From NCBI GenBank assembly GCA_903970145.1, contig CAJCHO010000023.1:1-33901 (forward strand): 33,901 bases of DNA, read 5' to 3'. A program made the position numbers and the translations under genes. The DNA comes from Mycobacteriaceae bacterium (GTDB lineage: Bacteria > Pseudomonadota > Gammaproteobacteria > Burkholderiales > Burkholderiaceae_D). Position 1 is the first letter of the stretch; every line of letters begins with the position of its first letter. This document shows positions 16,181 through 26,186 of this stretch, one piece after another. The notes under the pieces are model-generated. The model was not told where the DNA came from. It did not search any database and saw nothing but the letters and a program-made list of their open reading frames with translations.

Positions 16181-17125
16181 TTAGGCGAGGGACTGCTCCA
16201 GGGCATCGACAAATCGTCCGGCCACTGGATACCCCGACTGCTCGGTGATCTCGCGCATGCAGGTGGGGCTGGTGACGTTGATCTCGGTCAGATAATCGCC
16301 GATCACGTCGATTCCGACAAGCAGCAGACCACGCGCGGCCAGTTCCGGGCCGATCGCGTTGGCGATCTGCGCGTCGCGCGCCGAGAGCGGCTGCGCGCGA
16401 CCGATTCCACCGACTGCAAGATTGCCCCGCAATTCCTTGCCCTGGGGCACGCGCGCCAAGGAATACGGCACCGGCTCGCCGGCGATGATCAGAATGCGCT
16501 TGTCGCCGTCCACGATTTCCGGGATATAGCGCTGCACCATCACGCTGCGGGCTCCCAGCGCCGTGACCGTTTCGATGATCGAGCCAAAATTGAATTCGTC
16601 CTCGCGCACGCGGAAAATACCCATCCCACCCATGCCGTCCAGAGGCTTGACGACAATGTCCCCGTGCTCGGCATGAAAGGCGCGGATCCGTTCGGGATCG
16701 CGCGTAACCAGGGTGGGCGCGGTGAAGTGCGGGAATTCGGTGATCGCGAATTTCTCGTTATGGTCGCGGATGGCGCGCGCCCTGTTGAACACGCGCACGC
16801 CCTGTGCCTCGGCCGCTTCGAGCAGATAGGTCGAGTAGACGTACTCCATGTCGAACGGCGGATCCTTGCGCATCAGCACGGCGTCAAATTCGCGCAAGGC
16901 GCGCCAGGTAGCACCAGCGGCCTCGTACCAGTCAAGCGCGTCGCCCGTGAGGGTGAGCTTTTGAACCTTGGCGCACACCAGACCACTGGCGTCGCGTTCG
17001 ATGTGCTCTTGGAGCGTGAACCACACGCCATAGCCGCGGCGCGCGGCCTCGCTCATCATCGCGAAGGTCGAGTCCTTGTAGATCTTGAACGACTCGAGCG
17101 CGTCGGCGACAAAAACAATCTGCAT
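16181..17125 (-). CDS. gshB: Glutathione synthetase
   Basis: ATP-grasp ligase of 314 aa that adds glycine to gamma-glutamylcysteine, the second step of glutathione synthesis. Family features include the N-terminal FVADALESFKIYKDSTFAMM, MRKDPPFDMEYVYSTYLLE, the ATP-binding VVKPLDGMGGMGIFRV, and the metal/ATP region GLLLVGIDVIGDYLTEINVTSPT. Length matches the bacterial norm. It starts 3 nt after the gshA stop, so both steps are made from one message. Confidence 0.96.
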   Translation of the reverse strand: MQIVFVADALESFKIYKDSTFAMMSEAARRGYGVWFTLQEHIERDASGLVCAKVQKLTLTGDALDWYEAAGATWRALREFDAVLMRKDPPFDMEYVYSTYLLEAAEAQGVRVFNRARAIRDHNEKFAITEFPHFTAPTLVTRDPERIRAFHAEHGDIVVKPLDGMGGMGIFRVREDEFNFGSIIETVTALGARSVMVQRYIPEIVDGDKRILIIAGEPVPYSLARVPQGKELRGNLAVGGIGRAQPLSARDAQIANAIGPELAARGLLLVGIDVIGDYLTEINVTSPTCMREITEQSGYPVAGRFVDALEQSLA

Positions 17126-17128
17126 GGC

Positions 17129-18418
17129 TCAGTAGATCTCGGGATTCGGATCCGTGCGTTCGAGCTCCAGTGAGGCGGCCAGCAGCGCCAGGCGAGCGAC
17201 CACACCGTAGGCGTAAAAGCGATTCGGGGCGGCGCTCGGCCGCTGGTCGGGATCGGGCAGATTGCAACTCGCGGCAAAGGGCAGCGGCACGAACTGCATA
17301 CCCGGCGCATTCAGGTTCTCGTCCTTGCCGCGCTGTCCATGCACGCGGTAGAAACCGCCGACCACAAAGCGATCGATCATGTATACGACCGGCTCGGCGA
17401 CTCCTTCGTTGACCGTCTCGAAGGTGTAGACCCCTTCCTGGATGATCACTTCCGAGACTTCAAGACCCTCCTTGACCACCGACATCTTGTTGCGCGTCTT
17501 GCGGTTCAGATTGCGCACCTCCGAGGCGTCCTTGACCGTCATGATGCCCATGCCATAGGTGCCGGCGTCGGCCTTGACGATCACGAAGGGCGTCTCGGTA
17601 ATCCCGTACTCCTTGTACTTCTTGCGAATCTTCGCCAACAGGAAGTCGACATTGCTTGCCAGACATTCTTCGCCTGTGCGTTCGTGGAAATTGATCTCGC
17701 CGCAGGTCGCGAAATAGGGATTGACCATCCACGGGTCGATGTCGAGCATCTTCGAGAACTTCTTGGCGACGTCGTCGTAAGCGGCGAAGTGCTTGGACTT
17801 GCGGCGCACGGCCCAGCCCGCGTGCAAGGGCGGCAGCAGGAATTGCTCGTGCAGATCCTTCAATTGCTCGGGAATACCGCTTGAAAGGTCATTGTTTAGC
17901 AGAATTGCACAGGGATCGAAATTCTTCAGTCCCAGTCTGCGGCCGTGCCGCTCAAGAGGTTCGAGCGTGAGCATCTGGCCGTCGGGTAAGGCGACCTGGG
18001 TCGGACTGGTGACTTCCGGATTCAGGCTGCCAAGGCGCACGTTCAGGCCGGTCTGACGCAGGATCGCCGACAGACGCGCGATGTTCTGCAGGTAGAAAGT
18101 ATTGCGCGTATGGTTTTCCGGGACCAGCAGAAGATTGCGCGCGTCCGGACAGATCTTGTCGATAGCTGCCATCGCCGCCTGGACGGCCAGGGGCAGAACT
18201 TCCGGCGACAGATTGTTGAAACCCCCGGGAAACAGGTTCGTATCGACTGGCGCAAGCTTGAAGCCGGCGTTGCGCAAATCAACCGAGCAGTAAAACGGTG
18301 GCGTATGTTCCTGCCATTCGAGGCGGAACCAGCGCTCAATGGCAGGCGTCGCGTCCAGAATGCGACGTTCCAGATCGAGCAGCGGGCCGGATAATGCGGT
18401 AACGAGGTGGGGAACCAT
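17129..18418 (-). CDS. gshA: Glutamate-cysteine ligase, proteobacterial PF08886 type
   Basis: Catalyses the first and usually rate-limiting step of glutathione synthesis. The 429-aa protein resembles the family found in betaproteobacteria and acidithiobacilli, unrelated in length and sequence to E. coli GshA. Recognisable stretches are FYCSVDLRNAGFKLAPVDTN, FPGGFNNL, VIVKADAGTYGMGIM, VIIQEGVYTFE and VVYMIDRFVVGGFYRVH. The ATG at 18418 is preferred over the ATG at 18424 because AGGA lies 5 nt before the former and would touch the latter. It has its own likely -10 box and a perfect palindrome just upstream. Confidence 0.93.
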   Translation of the reverse strand: MVPHLVTALSGPLLDLERRILDATPAIERWFRLEWQEHTPPFYCSVDLRNAGFKLAPVDTNLFPGGFNNLSPEVLPLAVQAAMAAIDKICPDARNLLLVPENHTRNTFYLQNIARLSAILRQTGLNVRLGSLNPEVTSPTQVALPDGQMLTLEPLERHGRRLGLKNFDPCAILLNNDLSSGIPEQLKDLHEQFLLPPLHAGWAVRRKSKHFAAYDDVAKKFSKMLDIDPWMVNPYFATCGEINFHERTGEECLASNVDFLLAKIRKKYKEYGITETPFVIVKADAGTYGMGIMTVKDASEVRNLNRKTRNKMSVVKEGLEVSEVIIQEGVYTFETVNEGVAEPVVYMIDRFVVGGFYRVHGQRGKDENLNAPGMQFVPLPFAASCNLPDPDQRPSAAPNRFYAYGVVARLALLAASLELERTDPNPEIY

Positions 18419-18441
18419 GACCATCCTGTGCAGATGTGCGA

Positions 18442-18447
18442 ATTGTA
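18442..18447 (-). promoter_or_regulatory. Candidate -10 box of gshA
   Basis: TACAAT (18447-18442) matches 5 of 6 consensus bases and would start transcription about 10-15 nt before the gshA ribosome binding site. No -35 match exists 16-18 bp upstream; that place is next to the palindrome at 18465-18484, so an activator may be needed. Confidence 0.45.
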
Positions 18448-18464
18448 AGGTAAAGCGTGCAATT

Positions 18465-18484
18465 CCCGAGGATCGATCCTCGGG
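18465..18484. repeat. 20-bp perfect palindrome upstream of gshA
   Basis: CCCGAGGATCGATCCTCGGG is identical on both strands. It sits between the amtB terminator and the gshA -10 box, ending 17 bp upstream of that box. Its length and position suit an operator for a dimeric regulator. As RNA it would form a short hairpin, but no T-run follows, so a terminator role is less likely. Confidence 0.6.
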
Positions 18485-18509
18485 TTAGGAATATTGAGGC
18501 AGCTTTGGG

Positions 18510-18538
18510 AAAAAAAAGGCCGACGCGCGGCGCCGGCC
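18510..18538 (-). terminator. Intrinsic terminator of glnK-amtB
   Basis: A 9-bp GC-rich stem with one G-T pair (strands 18538-18530 and 18526-18518) and a 3-nt loop is followed directly by eight T on the minus strand (18517-18510). It lies about 75 nt after the amtB stop. A second small hairpin, AGCTCC with GGAGCT (18556-18542), precedes it. Confidence 0.88.
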
Positions 18539-18613
18539 CGAAGCTCCTGCGGAGCTCGACCTACTGGAGAGGAGAAACCAACTACCCTACGCGCTGCGGC
18601 ACTGCAAAAACCC

Positions 18614-20089
18614 CTACTGGTGGTAGGCCGATTCGCCGTGCGAGGAAATATCGAGACCCTCGCGTTCCTCTTCCTCGGACACACGCAGGCCAACGGCCAG
18701 ATCCACCAGTTTGAAAGACAGGAAAGCCACGGTGGCGGTCCACAGCACCGTCAATCCGACCGCCTTGGCCTGAATATATAGCTGGGCGAACTCGCCCGGA
18801 TAGCCAACCTTGCCGGTCACATAGTCGGTGATACCCGGCCCACCCAGACCCGGATCGTTGAAGATACCGGTGAGCAGAGCGCCAAGAATCCCGCCGACCG
18901 CGTGCACACCAAAAACGTCCAGTGAATCGTCAGCGCGGATGATCTTTTTTAAGCCCATCACGCCCCACAGGCAAACCACGCCCGCCGCAAGGCCGATCAC
19001 GAAGGCCCCGGGAATGCCGACATTGCCCGCTGCCGGCGTGATGGCAACCAGGCCCGCCACTGCGCCCGATGCGGCACCAAGCATCGAGGGCTTGCCCTTG
19101 ATAAGCCATTCGAGCAGCGTCCAGCTCAGCACCGCGCAGGCGGTTGCAAGATAGGTATTCATGAAAGCCAGCGTCGCCGAGCCATTGGCTTCGAGCGCCG
19201 AACCGGCATTAAAGCCGAACCAGCCGAACCACAGCAGCGAAGCCCCGATCATGGTCATGGTCAGACTGTGCGGTGCCATCGATTCGCGTCCCAGCCCAAG
19301 ACGCTTGCCGATGACGAAGGCACCGACCAGACCAGCGATGCCGGCATTGATGTGCACGACCGTGCCGCCAGCGAAGTCCAGCGCCCCCATCGCCCAGAGA
19401 TATCCGCCCTTGGCGGTCTGCGCGTCGACCACGTCGGCGCTGGTAAAGCCGTCCGGCCCCGGCCAGTACCACACCATATGGGCGACAGGCAGGTAGCTAA
19501 AGCTGAACCACAGGACCATGAAAAGCAGGATCGCCGAGAACTTGATGCGCTCGACGAGCGAGCCCAGGATCAGGCAGCAGGTGATCGCGGCAAAGGTGGC
19601 CTGGAATGCCACATACACGAGCTCATAGAGCGGGGTGCCCTTGGAGAAAGTCGAGACGTGCGAGAAGGCACCCGTGACGCTATCAAAGCAGCCCTTGAGA
19701 AATACCCGGTCAAAACCGCCTATGAAGGGACTTCCTTCGGTAAACGCCAGCGAATAGCCGTACACGCACCACAGCACCGTGATGAGGGAAAACGTGACGA
19801 AGACCTGCATGAGCACCGACAGCATGTTCTTGCTGCGCACAAGGCCGCCGTAAAACAGCGCCAGCGCCGGCACGGACATCAATAGCACCAGTGCTGTCGA
19901 AGTCATCATCCACGCGGTATCGCCCTTGTTGGGTTCAGGTGCGCTCGCCGCGGGGGCGTCAGAGGCTGCCGGGGCAAGCGCAGCGGGGGTCGTTGCCGCG
20001 GCGCCCGCCGGCTTGTCGTCGGCATGGCAAAGCGGCATTGCCAGCAGCAGCACTGCCAGCCCGATTACCCGGATCAAGCGCTTGATCAC
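18614..20089 (-). CDS. amtB: Ammonium transporter AmtB
   Basis: Trimeric inner-membrane ammonia/ammonium channel, about 491 aa. A signal peptide (about 1-23, ending PLCHA) and an Ala/Pro-rich stretch precede about 11 membrane spans. The two pore histidines are in GTVVHINAGIAGLVGAFV and FGVHAVGGILGALLTG. The start is ambiguous: GTG at 20089 has GGGAG 6 nt upstream and gives a clean signal peptide; ATG at 20095 touches that site; GTG at 20110 overlaps the glnK stop as GTGA. It is paired with glnK, whose product binds and blocks AmtB when nitrogen is plentiful. Confidence 0.95.
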   Translation of the reverse strand: MIKRLIRVIGLAVLLLAMPLCHADDKPAGAAATTPAALAPAASDAPAASAPEPNKGDTAWMMTSTALVLLMSVPALALFYGGLVRSKNMLSVLMQVFVTFSLITVLWCVYGYSLAFTEGSPFIGGFDRVFLKGCFDSVTGAFSHVSTFSKGTPLYELVYVAFQATFAAITCCLILGSLVERIKFSAILLFMVLWFSFSYLPVAHMVWYWPGPDGFTSADVVDAQTAKGGYLWAMGALDFAGGTVVHINAGIAGLVGAFVIGKRLGLGRESMAPHSLTMTMIGASLLWFGWFGFNAGSALEANGSATLAFMNTYLATACAVLSWTLLEWLIKGKPSMLGAASGAVAGLVAITPAAGNVGIPGAFVIGLAAGVVCLWGVMGLKKIIRADDSLDVFGVHAVGGILGALLTGIFNDPGLGGPGITDYVTGKVGYPGEFAQLYIQAKAVGLTVLWTATVAFLSFKLVDLAVGLRVSEEEEREGLDISSHGESAYHQ

Positions 20090-20106
20090 ACCCATCTCCC
20101 GATTGC

Positions 20107-21787
<1,681 letters not shown>

Positions 21788-21868
21788 TGCGTGTTCCCGG
21801 TAGGTGGTGTACCGGGCAATGCTACCGCAAGCCCGCGTGCCGCATCGAAGCGCACACGATGGAGATCT

Positions 21869-22435
21869 TTACTTTGGAGCGAGCGACTTGGCGATTCGTG
21901 CCGCGAGTTCGTCGAGCACGCGGTTGTCGGCCGCAACCGCCTCATCCGTGCTAGCCGCATTGCGCGTCTGACGGATCGTCGCGGTGTAATGCTGCAGCGG
22001 ACTGGTTACCGCGACACCGCGCACGCTCCAGATCGCCGCCAGCTCGACCGAATCAGCGCGCATGTCCAGCCGCTGCACGGTGACGTCGACGCGATATTGG
22101 ACGTCAGCGGGGGGCTCCTGCGGATAAACCCACACCAAGGGTGAGCCAAGATGAGCTGCCAGATCGCTCGCCAGCACGCGCCCGATTGCCTGCGCGATCG
22201 GTTCGGCCCAGCGCTGCGATTCGTTGATGAGGACCTCGTTGTTCCCGGTGAGCTCGACGATCTGTGAACGATCGATCAGTGCCGGGACGTCGACGCGGCC
22301 GATCGCCACCCGCAGCGACTGAGCCGTGGGACTGCCTGCTGGTGCCGCCATCGCATCAAGACGGTAGAAGTGCTGGGGAGGGCTTGCGACGCATGCGGTC
22401 AGCAGCAGTGCGCAAAGCACAAGGAGCGGGCGCAT
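21869..22435 (-). CDS. pqiC: PqiC-type lipoprotein
   Basis: Outer-membrane lipoprotein of 188 aa (ABC-type transport auxiliary family), with lipobox LLTAC and lipidated C15. In E. coli PqiC anchors the PqiB tunnel to the outer membrane. HFYRLDAM, VAIGRVDVPALIDRSQIV and RWAEPIAQAIGRVLASDL are family-like stretches. The ATG at 22435 overlaps the pqiB stop as TGATG, with AGGA 5 nt upstream; a GTG directly before it is an alternative. Confidence 0.9.
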   Translation of the reverse strand: MRPLLVLCALLLTACVASPPQHFYRLDAMAAPAGSPTAQSLRVAIGRVDVPALIDRSQIVELTGNNEVLINESQRWAEPIAQAIGRVLASDLAAHLGSPLVWVYPQEPPADVQYRVDVTVQRLDMRADSVELAAIWSVRGVAVTSPLQHYTATIRQTRNAASTDEAVAADNRVLDELAARIAKSLAPK

Positions 22436-24081
22436 CACTGTCCTTTCTCTGGGGTATCAGCGGGTCGCCCGCGCAGCAAGGACTCCGGATGGCGCTCCAG
22501 CGTGTCGCTCAATTCGCGCAGCGATGCGGCCGTGCGTCCGAGCTGTCGCAAAGCTTCGCGCGCGTCCTCCTGCAAGGGCGAATCGGATGCGAGCAGTCGC
22601 GTTGCGGCTGCGAGTCCTTCGCGCGCCTGCGCGAGCGCCGCCGCGAGCTGCGGCGCAAGGGTTCCATTGAACTGCTGCAGCGCCTTGTCGGTGTCGTCGA
22701 GCGTGCGCTGCAGGGTGTGCATCGTGTCGCGCAGATCGGCTACGATAGCCTGTACCGGAACGTGATCGAGCTTCTTGGCGATCGAAGCCAGCGACTGCTG
22801 CAGATCGTCGCCATCTCCGGCCAGCGTCGGGATCTCGCCATGGGTCGGATGCGCCGTGCGTGTGCCGCGGTCCTGCGAAAAATCGAGCGCCACCAGACGC
22901 TGTCCGGTGATAAGGCTCGCCGAACGGATCTGCGCGTAGAGGCCGTGCGCGATCGCATGATCGATGACGCTGCCGCCCGCAGCACCGCCAGCAGGTGCCG
23001 CGCCCAGGCGCTCGGGGTACAGATCCATATTGACCTTAAAGCGGATCCGGGCGTGGTCGGGATCAAACTCAACCGATACCGCCCGAACTTCTCCGACCGT
23101 GATGCCGCGCAAATCGACTGGCGTGCCGACAGCGAGCCCGTGTACGGTATCGGTGAAATAGGCGATGTAGTGACCGGCCGGTGCGTCGGCCTTGCGCAAC
23201 GCGCGCGCCTGATCGTGAAACAGCGTAAATGCGGTATCGCTGGCCGCCGCAGCGCCGGGAGGCTCGGTATCGGGAACGGCAAAGGCCACCCCTCCAGCGA
23301 GAATCGACAAGAGCGACTCGGTATTCATATGCACGCCGGAACTGTCGAGCGCGACATCCACGCCGCTGGCATTCCAGAAGCGCGTGTTCTGGGTCACGTA
23401 GGCGTCGTAGGGCTTGCGCACGAACACCCGCACCGTAACCCCCGAGCCGTCGGGATTGAGCGCGAATGCGCTCACCTGACCGACCGCGAGCCGGCGATAG
23501 TAGACCGGCGCGCCGATGTCGAGCGAGCCCAGCGCACTCGCGTTAAGAATGAATTCGCGTCCCGGATCGTCCGAAAGGATCGGCGGCGGTGCGTCAAGCG
23601 CGACGAAATCGCGACTCTTGGTCGTCGCGTGCCCTTTGTCCATGGCGATGAAGGGCCCGGATATGAGGGTGCCCAGAGCCTGCAGCTGGCCGCCGTAAAA
23701 CCGCGGTCGCGCCACCCAGAAGCGCGCGTCCGAGACCAACAGATGAGCTGCCGAGCGGGTCACGCGCACCGTCACGATCACGCTGTGGTCATCGTCAGCC
23801 AGGCGTACCCCGGTCACGCTGCCCACTTCAACATTCTTGTAGCGCATTCGGGTCTTGCCAGCTTCAATTCCCTCGGCGTTGGTGAGTTCGATGTGAATTG
23901 CCGGGCCCTCGTCATACATGCTCTTGGCGATCATGCCGATCCCGATCAGGATCGACAGGGCGGGCACGATCCAGAACCAGGGGAGCGTGCGCAGGCGCAT
24001 CGACGCCGCGCGCGCCTCGGGAACGCGGATCGCCTCGCCCGGGCCTGCGGCGCCCGCCTCGGTGCCTACCGGGTCACTCAT
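22435..24081 (-). CDS. pqiB: PqiB, MCE-domain lipid transport protein
   Basis: Periplasm-spanning protein of 548 aa, thought to form a tunnel for phospholipids between the two membranes. One N-terminal membrane span (about 35-52, WFWIVPALSILIGIG) is followed by three MCE domains, seen as repeated G-V-R/Y-x-V-G-x-V motifs: MRYKNVEVGSVTGV, VYYRRLAVGQVSAF and VDLRGITVGEVRAV. A long helical C-terminal region (about 420-540) follows. The ATG at 24081 was chosen; it overlaps the upstream PqiA half by 8 nt, and earlier in-frame starts lie well inside that gene. Confidence 0.93.
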   Translation of the reverse strand: MSDPVGTEAGAAGPGEAIRVPEARAASMRLRTLPWFWIVPALSILIGIGMIAKSMYDEGPAIHIELTNAEGIEAGKTRMRYKNVEVGSVTGVRLADDDHSVIVTVRVTRSAAHLLVSDARFWVARPRFYGGQLQALGTLISGPFIAMDKGHATTKSRDFVALDAPPPILSDDPGREFILNASALGSLDIGAPVYYRRLAVGQVSAFALNPDGSGVTVRVFVRKPYDAYVTQNTRFWNASGVDVALDSSGVHMNTESLLSILAGGVAFAVPDTEPPGAAAASDTAFTLFHDQARALRKADAPAGHYIAYFTDTVHGLAVGTPVDLRGITVGEVRAVSVEFDPDHARIRFKVNMDLYPERLGAAPAGGAAGGSVIDHAIAHGLYAQIRSASLITGQRLVALDFSQDRGTRTAHPTHGEIPTLAGDGDDLQQSLASIAKKLDHVPVQAIVADLRDTMHTLQRTLDDTDKALQQFNGTLAPQLAAALAQAREGLAAATRLLASDSPLQEDAREALRQLGRTAASLRELSDTLERHPESLLRGRPADTPEKGQ

Positions 24082-24745
24082 GAGCGAGCACTGCCTTCCT
24101 GCGTGCACGCGCTGGAACCGGGGCGCGCTTTTCGACAGCATCCCACAGCAGGCGGGTATCGAAGGAGCGCGAGGCAAACATGGTCAGTACCACCACGGCA
24201 GCAAAAGCGAATGCCCCCGGCCCGGCGGTCACCTCGGCGATCGTGCCCAGCTGCACCAGCGCGGTCAGGATCGCAACCACGTAGACGTCCAGCATCGACC
24301 AGGGGCCGATGAACTCGACGATACGATGCAGGCGCGTGCGCAGCACTAGGAGATTGGCGCGTCGCCACTGGATCGAGAGCAGGAGCAGCGAGAGCACGAG
24401 GATCTTGGTCAGGGGAATCACGATGCTGGCGATGAAGACGAGGATGGCGAGCGGCCAGTTCGGGCCGGTCCACAGAAAGACGATGCCGGACAGGATGGTA
24501 TCGTCTCGCAGAGCGATTGGCGACTGAGCATGCATCACCGGTAACATGTTTGCCGGGAAATAGAGCACCGTAGCCGCGGCCAGATAAGCCCAGGTGCGAG
24601 CCGCACTGCGCACCTTGCGCGAGGTAATGAGCGAGCCACAGCGCGGACATTCGCCCGAGCGTCTTCCCGCCGGCAGGCGGCTGACCTGCTGACAGACGGC
24701 GCAGCCTATCAGGCCCAGATTGCGCGCGGTCGGGGCCGGATTCAT
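24074..24745 (-). CDS. pqiA: PqiA-like membrane protein, second half
   Basis: Inner-membrane protein of 223 aa with a zinc-ribbon start (C15, C18, C33, C36) and four hydrophobic segments; ATVLYFPANMLPVM and GPWSMLDVYVVAILTALVQLG are PqiA hallmarks. Classical E. coli PqiA holds two such units in one chain; here each unit is its own gene. The ATG overlaps the stop of the first half as ATGA, and GGAGG lies close upstream. Together with PqiB and PqiC it should form an envelope lipid-transport machine. Confidence 0.9.
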   Translation of the reverse strand: MNPAPTARNLGLIGCAVCQQVSRLPAGRRSGECPRCGSLITSRKVRSAARTWAYLAAATVLYFPANMLPVMHAQSPIALRDDTILSGIVFLWTGPNWPLAILVFIASIVIPLTKILVLSLLLLSIQWRRANLLVLRTRLHRIVEFIGPWSMLDVYVVAILTALVQLGTIAEVTAGPGAFAFAAVVVLTMFASRSFDTRLLWDAVEKRAPVPARARRKAVLAHE

Positions 24746-25386
24746 GCGTCCTCCACCTGGCGTCCGAGTCGCGCCCACAGGGCCCGGGGATGGATCGTCG
24801 ATTCCAGCCCGGCAACCAGCAGAATCAGCACCGCACAACTGAAAAAGCCAATACCGATCTGGATCGAGCCATTGCGCGACAAGCGCGCCAGCGCAACCAG
24901 CATGCCCAGCGCAAACACCTCCAGCAGCGACCAGGAGCGTGCTGCCTGCGACATGCGCAGGGATTGCGTGGCAAAGCGTGGCGTGCGTGCGAGCCAGCCA
25001 CGCTCGAAAAGAAACAGGCCACCCAACAGGTAAACGAGCGCAATCAGGTCGATCGCCGGTACCAGAATCGTCGTAAAGAAAACGAGCAGTGCAACCGGTT
25101 GCATGCCGTCCGACCAGAGCGCACGGGTCGCATCCATCAGGGTCGCACGGCTTACGTTGCCCTGGACATTGATTGAGGCAAGGGGACTAGCAAGGGTGAT
25201 CGCGAAAGTGACCAGCGCCGTCAGCGAGAGTACCAGCACGCGGTCCGGATGGCCGTCAACGGTTGGGCCCAGATAGGCACCGCAGCGCCAGCAGGCGCAA
25301 CCGTGCTCGAGAGCGGTCGCCGGCTCGCGCTGCAAGGCGTCGCAGTCAGGACACGCAACCAGCGTGTCACGTCCGGATCGGGACAT
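24742..25386 (-). CDS. pqiA: PqiA-like membrane protein, first half
   Basis: Protein of 214 aa with its own zinc-ribbon (C12, C15, C32, C35) and four hydrophobic segments, ending with the typical SWSLLEVFALGMLVALARL. I start at 25386, right before CPDCDALQ, with GAGAG upstream. The frame is open much further upstream, but that part is low-complexity Arg/Ala sequence antisense-like in composition and overlaps the lipoprotein gene, so it is not coding. With the next gene it equals a split PqiA. Confidence 0.9.
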   Translation of the reverse strand: MSRSGRDTLVACPDCDALQREPATALEHGCACWRCGAYLGPTVDGHPDRVLVLSLTALVTFAITLASPLASINVQGNVSRATLMDATRALWSDGMQPVALLVFFTTILVPAIDLIALVYLLGGLFLFERGWLARTPRFATQSLRMSQAARSWSLLEVFALGMLVALARLSRNGSIQIGIGFFSCAVLILLVAGLESTIHPRALWARLGRQVEDA

Positions 25387-25509
25387 GGTGCTCTCTCGCC
25401 AAGGATCGCATGCGGCCCTGTCAACGGGCCGTCGACGCGCCAATCCACGGGCTCGGCGCGACCTGCATGCTCGTGCTGCGCTTATTGTCGCAGAAATCGA
25501 TCCGCCCCC

Positions 25510-25525
25510 GTGTGCGCGAGCACAC
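25510..25525 (-). repeat. Hairpin after the lipoprotein stop
   Basis: GTGTGC and GCACAC form a perfect 6-bp stem with loop TCGC, beginning 2 nt after the stop codon. A G-rich tract, not a T-run, follows, so at most it is a weak or rho-aided terminator. The rest of the 140-bp gap before the PqiA genes shows a lone TTGACA near 25410-25416 without a matching -10. Confidence 0.3.
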
Positions 25526-25526
25526 C

Positions 25527-26081
25527 TTAGCCAAGGCGCAGGCTTGACAGAAAGGTCTCGGCTTGCTGCCGGCCCCCAGGTGCGTCGAGTTCCTCGCGCG
25601 GACCGACCAGCATCACCTGATAGAGCTGCGAGTTGCGCACGAAGACCAGCGCGTGCATCCACACTGTCTGGCCTTCGAAGTTGCCCTCGGCGAGAATGGC
25701 CGGCGCCGCGACAGCGGCGCCACCCGAATCGCCAGGCGAGACGCGCACGGCGTGACGCTCCAGCACCGTCCCCGAGAAGTTGCGCACCAGCTGCTCTTCG
25801 ACCGCGCGGCGCAGGACTTCGGCCGCGCTTGTGTCGCCAGCCGGTAAGCCTGCCACGCCGATCGCAAAGGTCAGACGTGCGACGCGCGCAGCATGCATCT
25901 GCATCGACAACTCGACCCCGTTGACCTTGATCGTACGGGTGAGCGAGTCGACGTGTGCCGGGAAGGACGCGACAAGGCCACCCGGCAGTCGCACATCGCG
26001 CCAGTCGAATCGTGGCGAGCAGGCGCACAGCACCAACACCAGCAAGTACAACGCGCGCACCTTGAGCCAGCGCTGCTTCAC
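25527..26081 (-). CDS. Predicted lipoprotein upstream of the Pqi genes
   Basis: Family not recognised. Protein of 184 aa with a clear lipoprotein signal: charged MKQRWLKVR, a hydrophobic run, and lipobox LCAC with C21 as the lipid site. The mature part looks like a small globular beta-rich domain (FDWRDVRLPGGLVASFPAHVD, WMHALVFVRNSQLYQVMLVGP). The start is GTG at 26081, with AGGA about 9 nt upstream. It lies 140 bp before the PqiA halves on the same strand, so it may belong to the same envelope system, but the gap and hairpin leave that open. Confidence 0.8.
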   Translation of the reverse strand: MKQRWLKVRALYLLVLVLCACSPRFDWRDVRLPGGLVASFPAHVDSLTRTIKVNGVELSMQMHAARVARLTFAIGVAGLPAGDTSAAEVLRRAVEEQLVRNFSGTVLERHAVRVSPGDSGGAAVAAPAILAEGNFEGQTVWMHALVFVRNSQLYQVMLVGPREELDAPGGRQQAETFLSSLRLG

Positions 26082-26104
26082 ATGCAACCATCCTTTCGAA
26101 TGAA

Positions 26105-26133
26105 TTGACCGCTCGCGCAAGCCCGGATATCGT
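26105..26133 (+). promoter_or_regulatory. Candidate sigma-70 promoter of the hydrolase gene
   Basis: TTGACC (26105-26110), a 17-bp spacer and TATCGT (26128-26133) match the consensus at 5 of 6 and 4 of 6 bases. The predicted start near 26140 leaves a leader of about 45 nt before the ATG. Confidence 0.45.
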
Positions 26134-26186
26134 GCAGATCGCGGTGGCCACCCCGGCGCCATTCTGTCACACGCGGATATTCATTC

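Noticed and set aside
22264..24312. Plus-strand open frame of 682 codons opposite pqiB and pqiC
   Set aside because: Low-complexity Arg/Ala/His-rich translation with no recognisable fold; the minus strand carries well-supported genes.
25400..25420. Promoter for the PqiA genes based on a TTGACA
   Set aside because: No -10 match at 15-19 bp downstream.
25387..26151. Upstream extension of the first PqiA half to 469 aa
   Set aside because: The extra 255 residues are Arg-rich, overlap the lipoprotein gene on the same strand in another frame, and show no domain.
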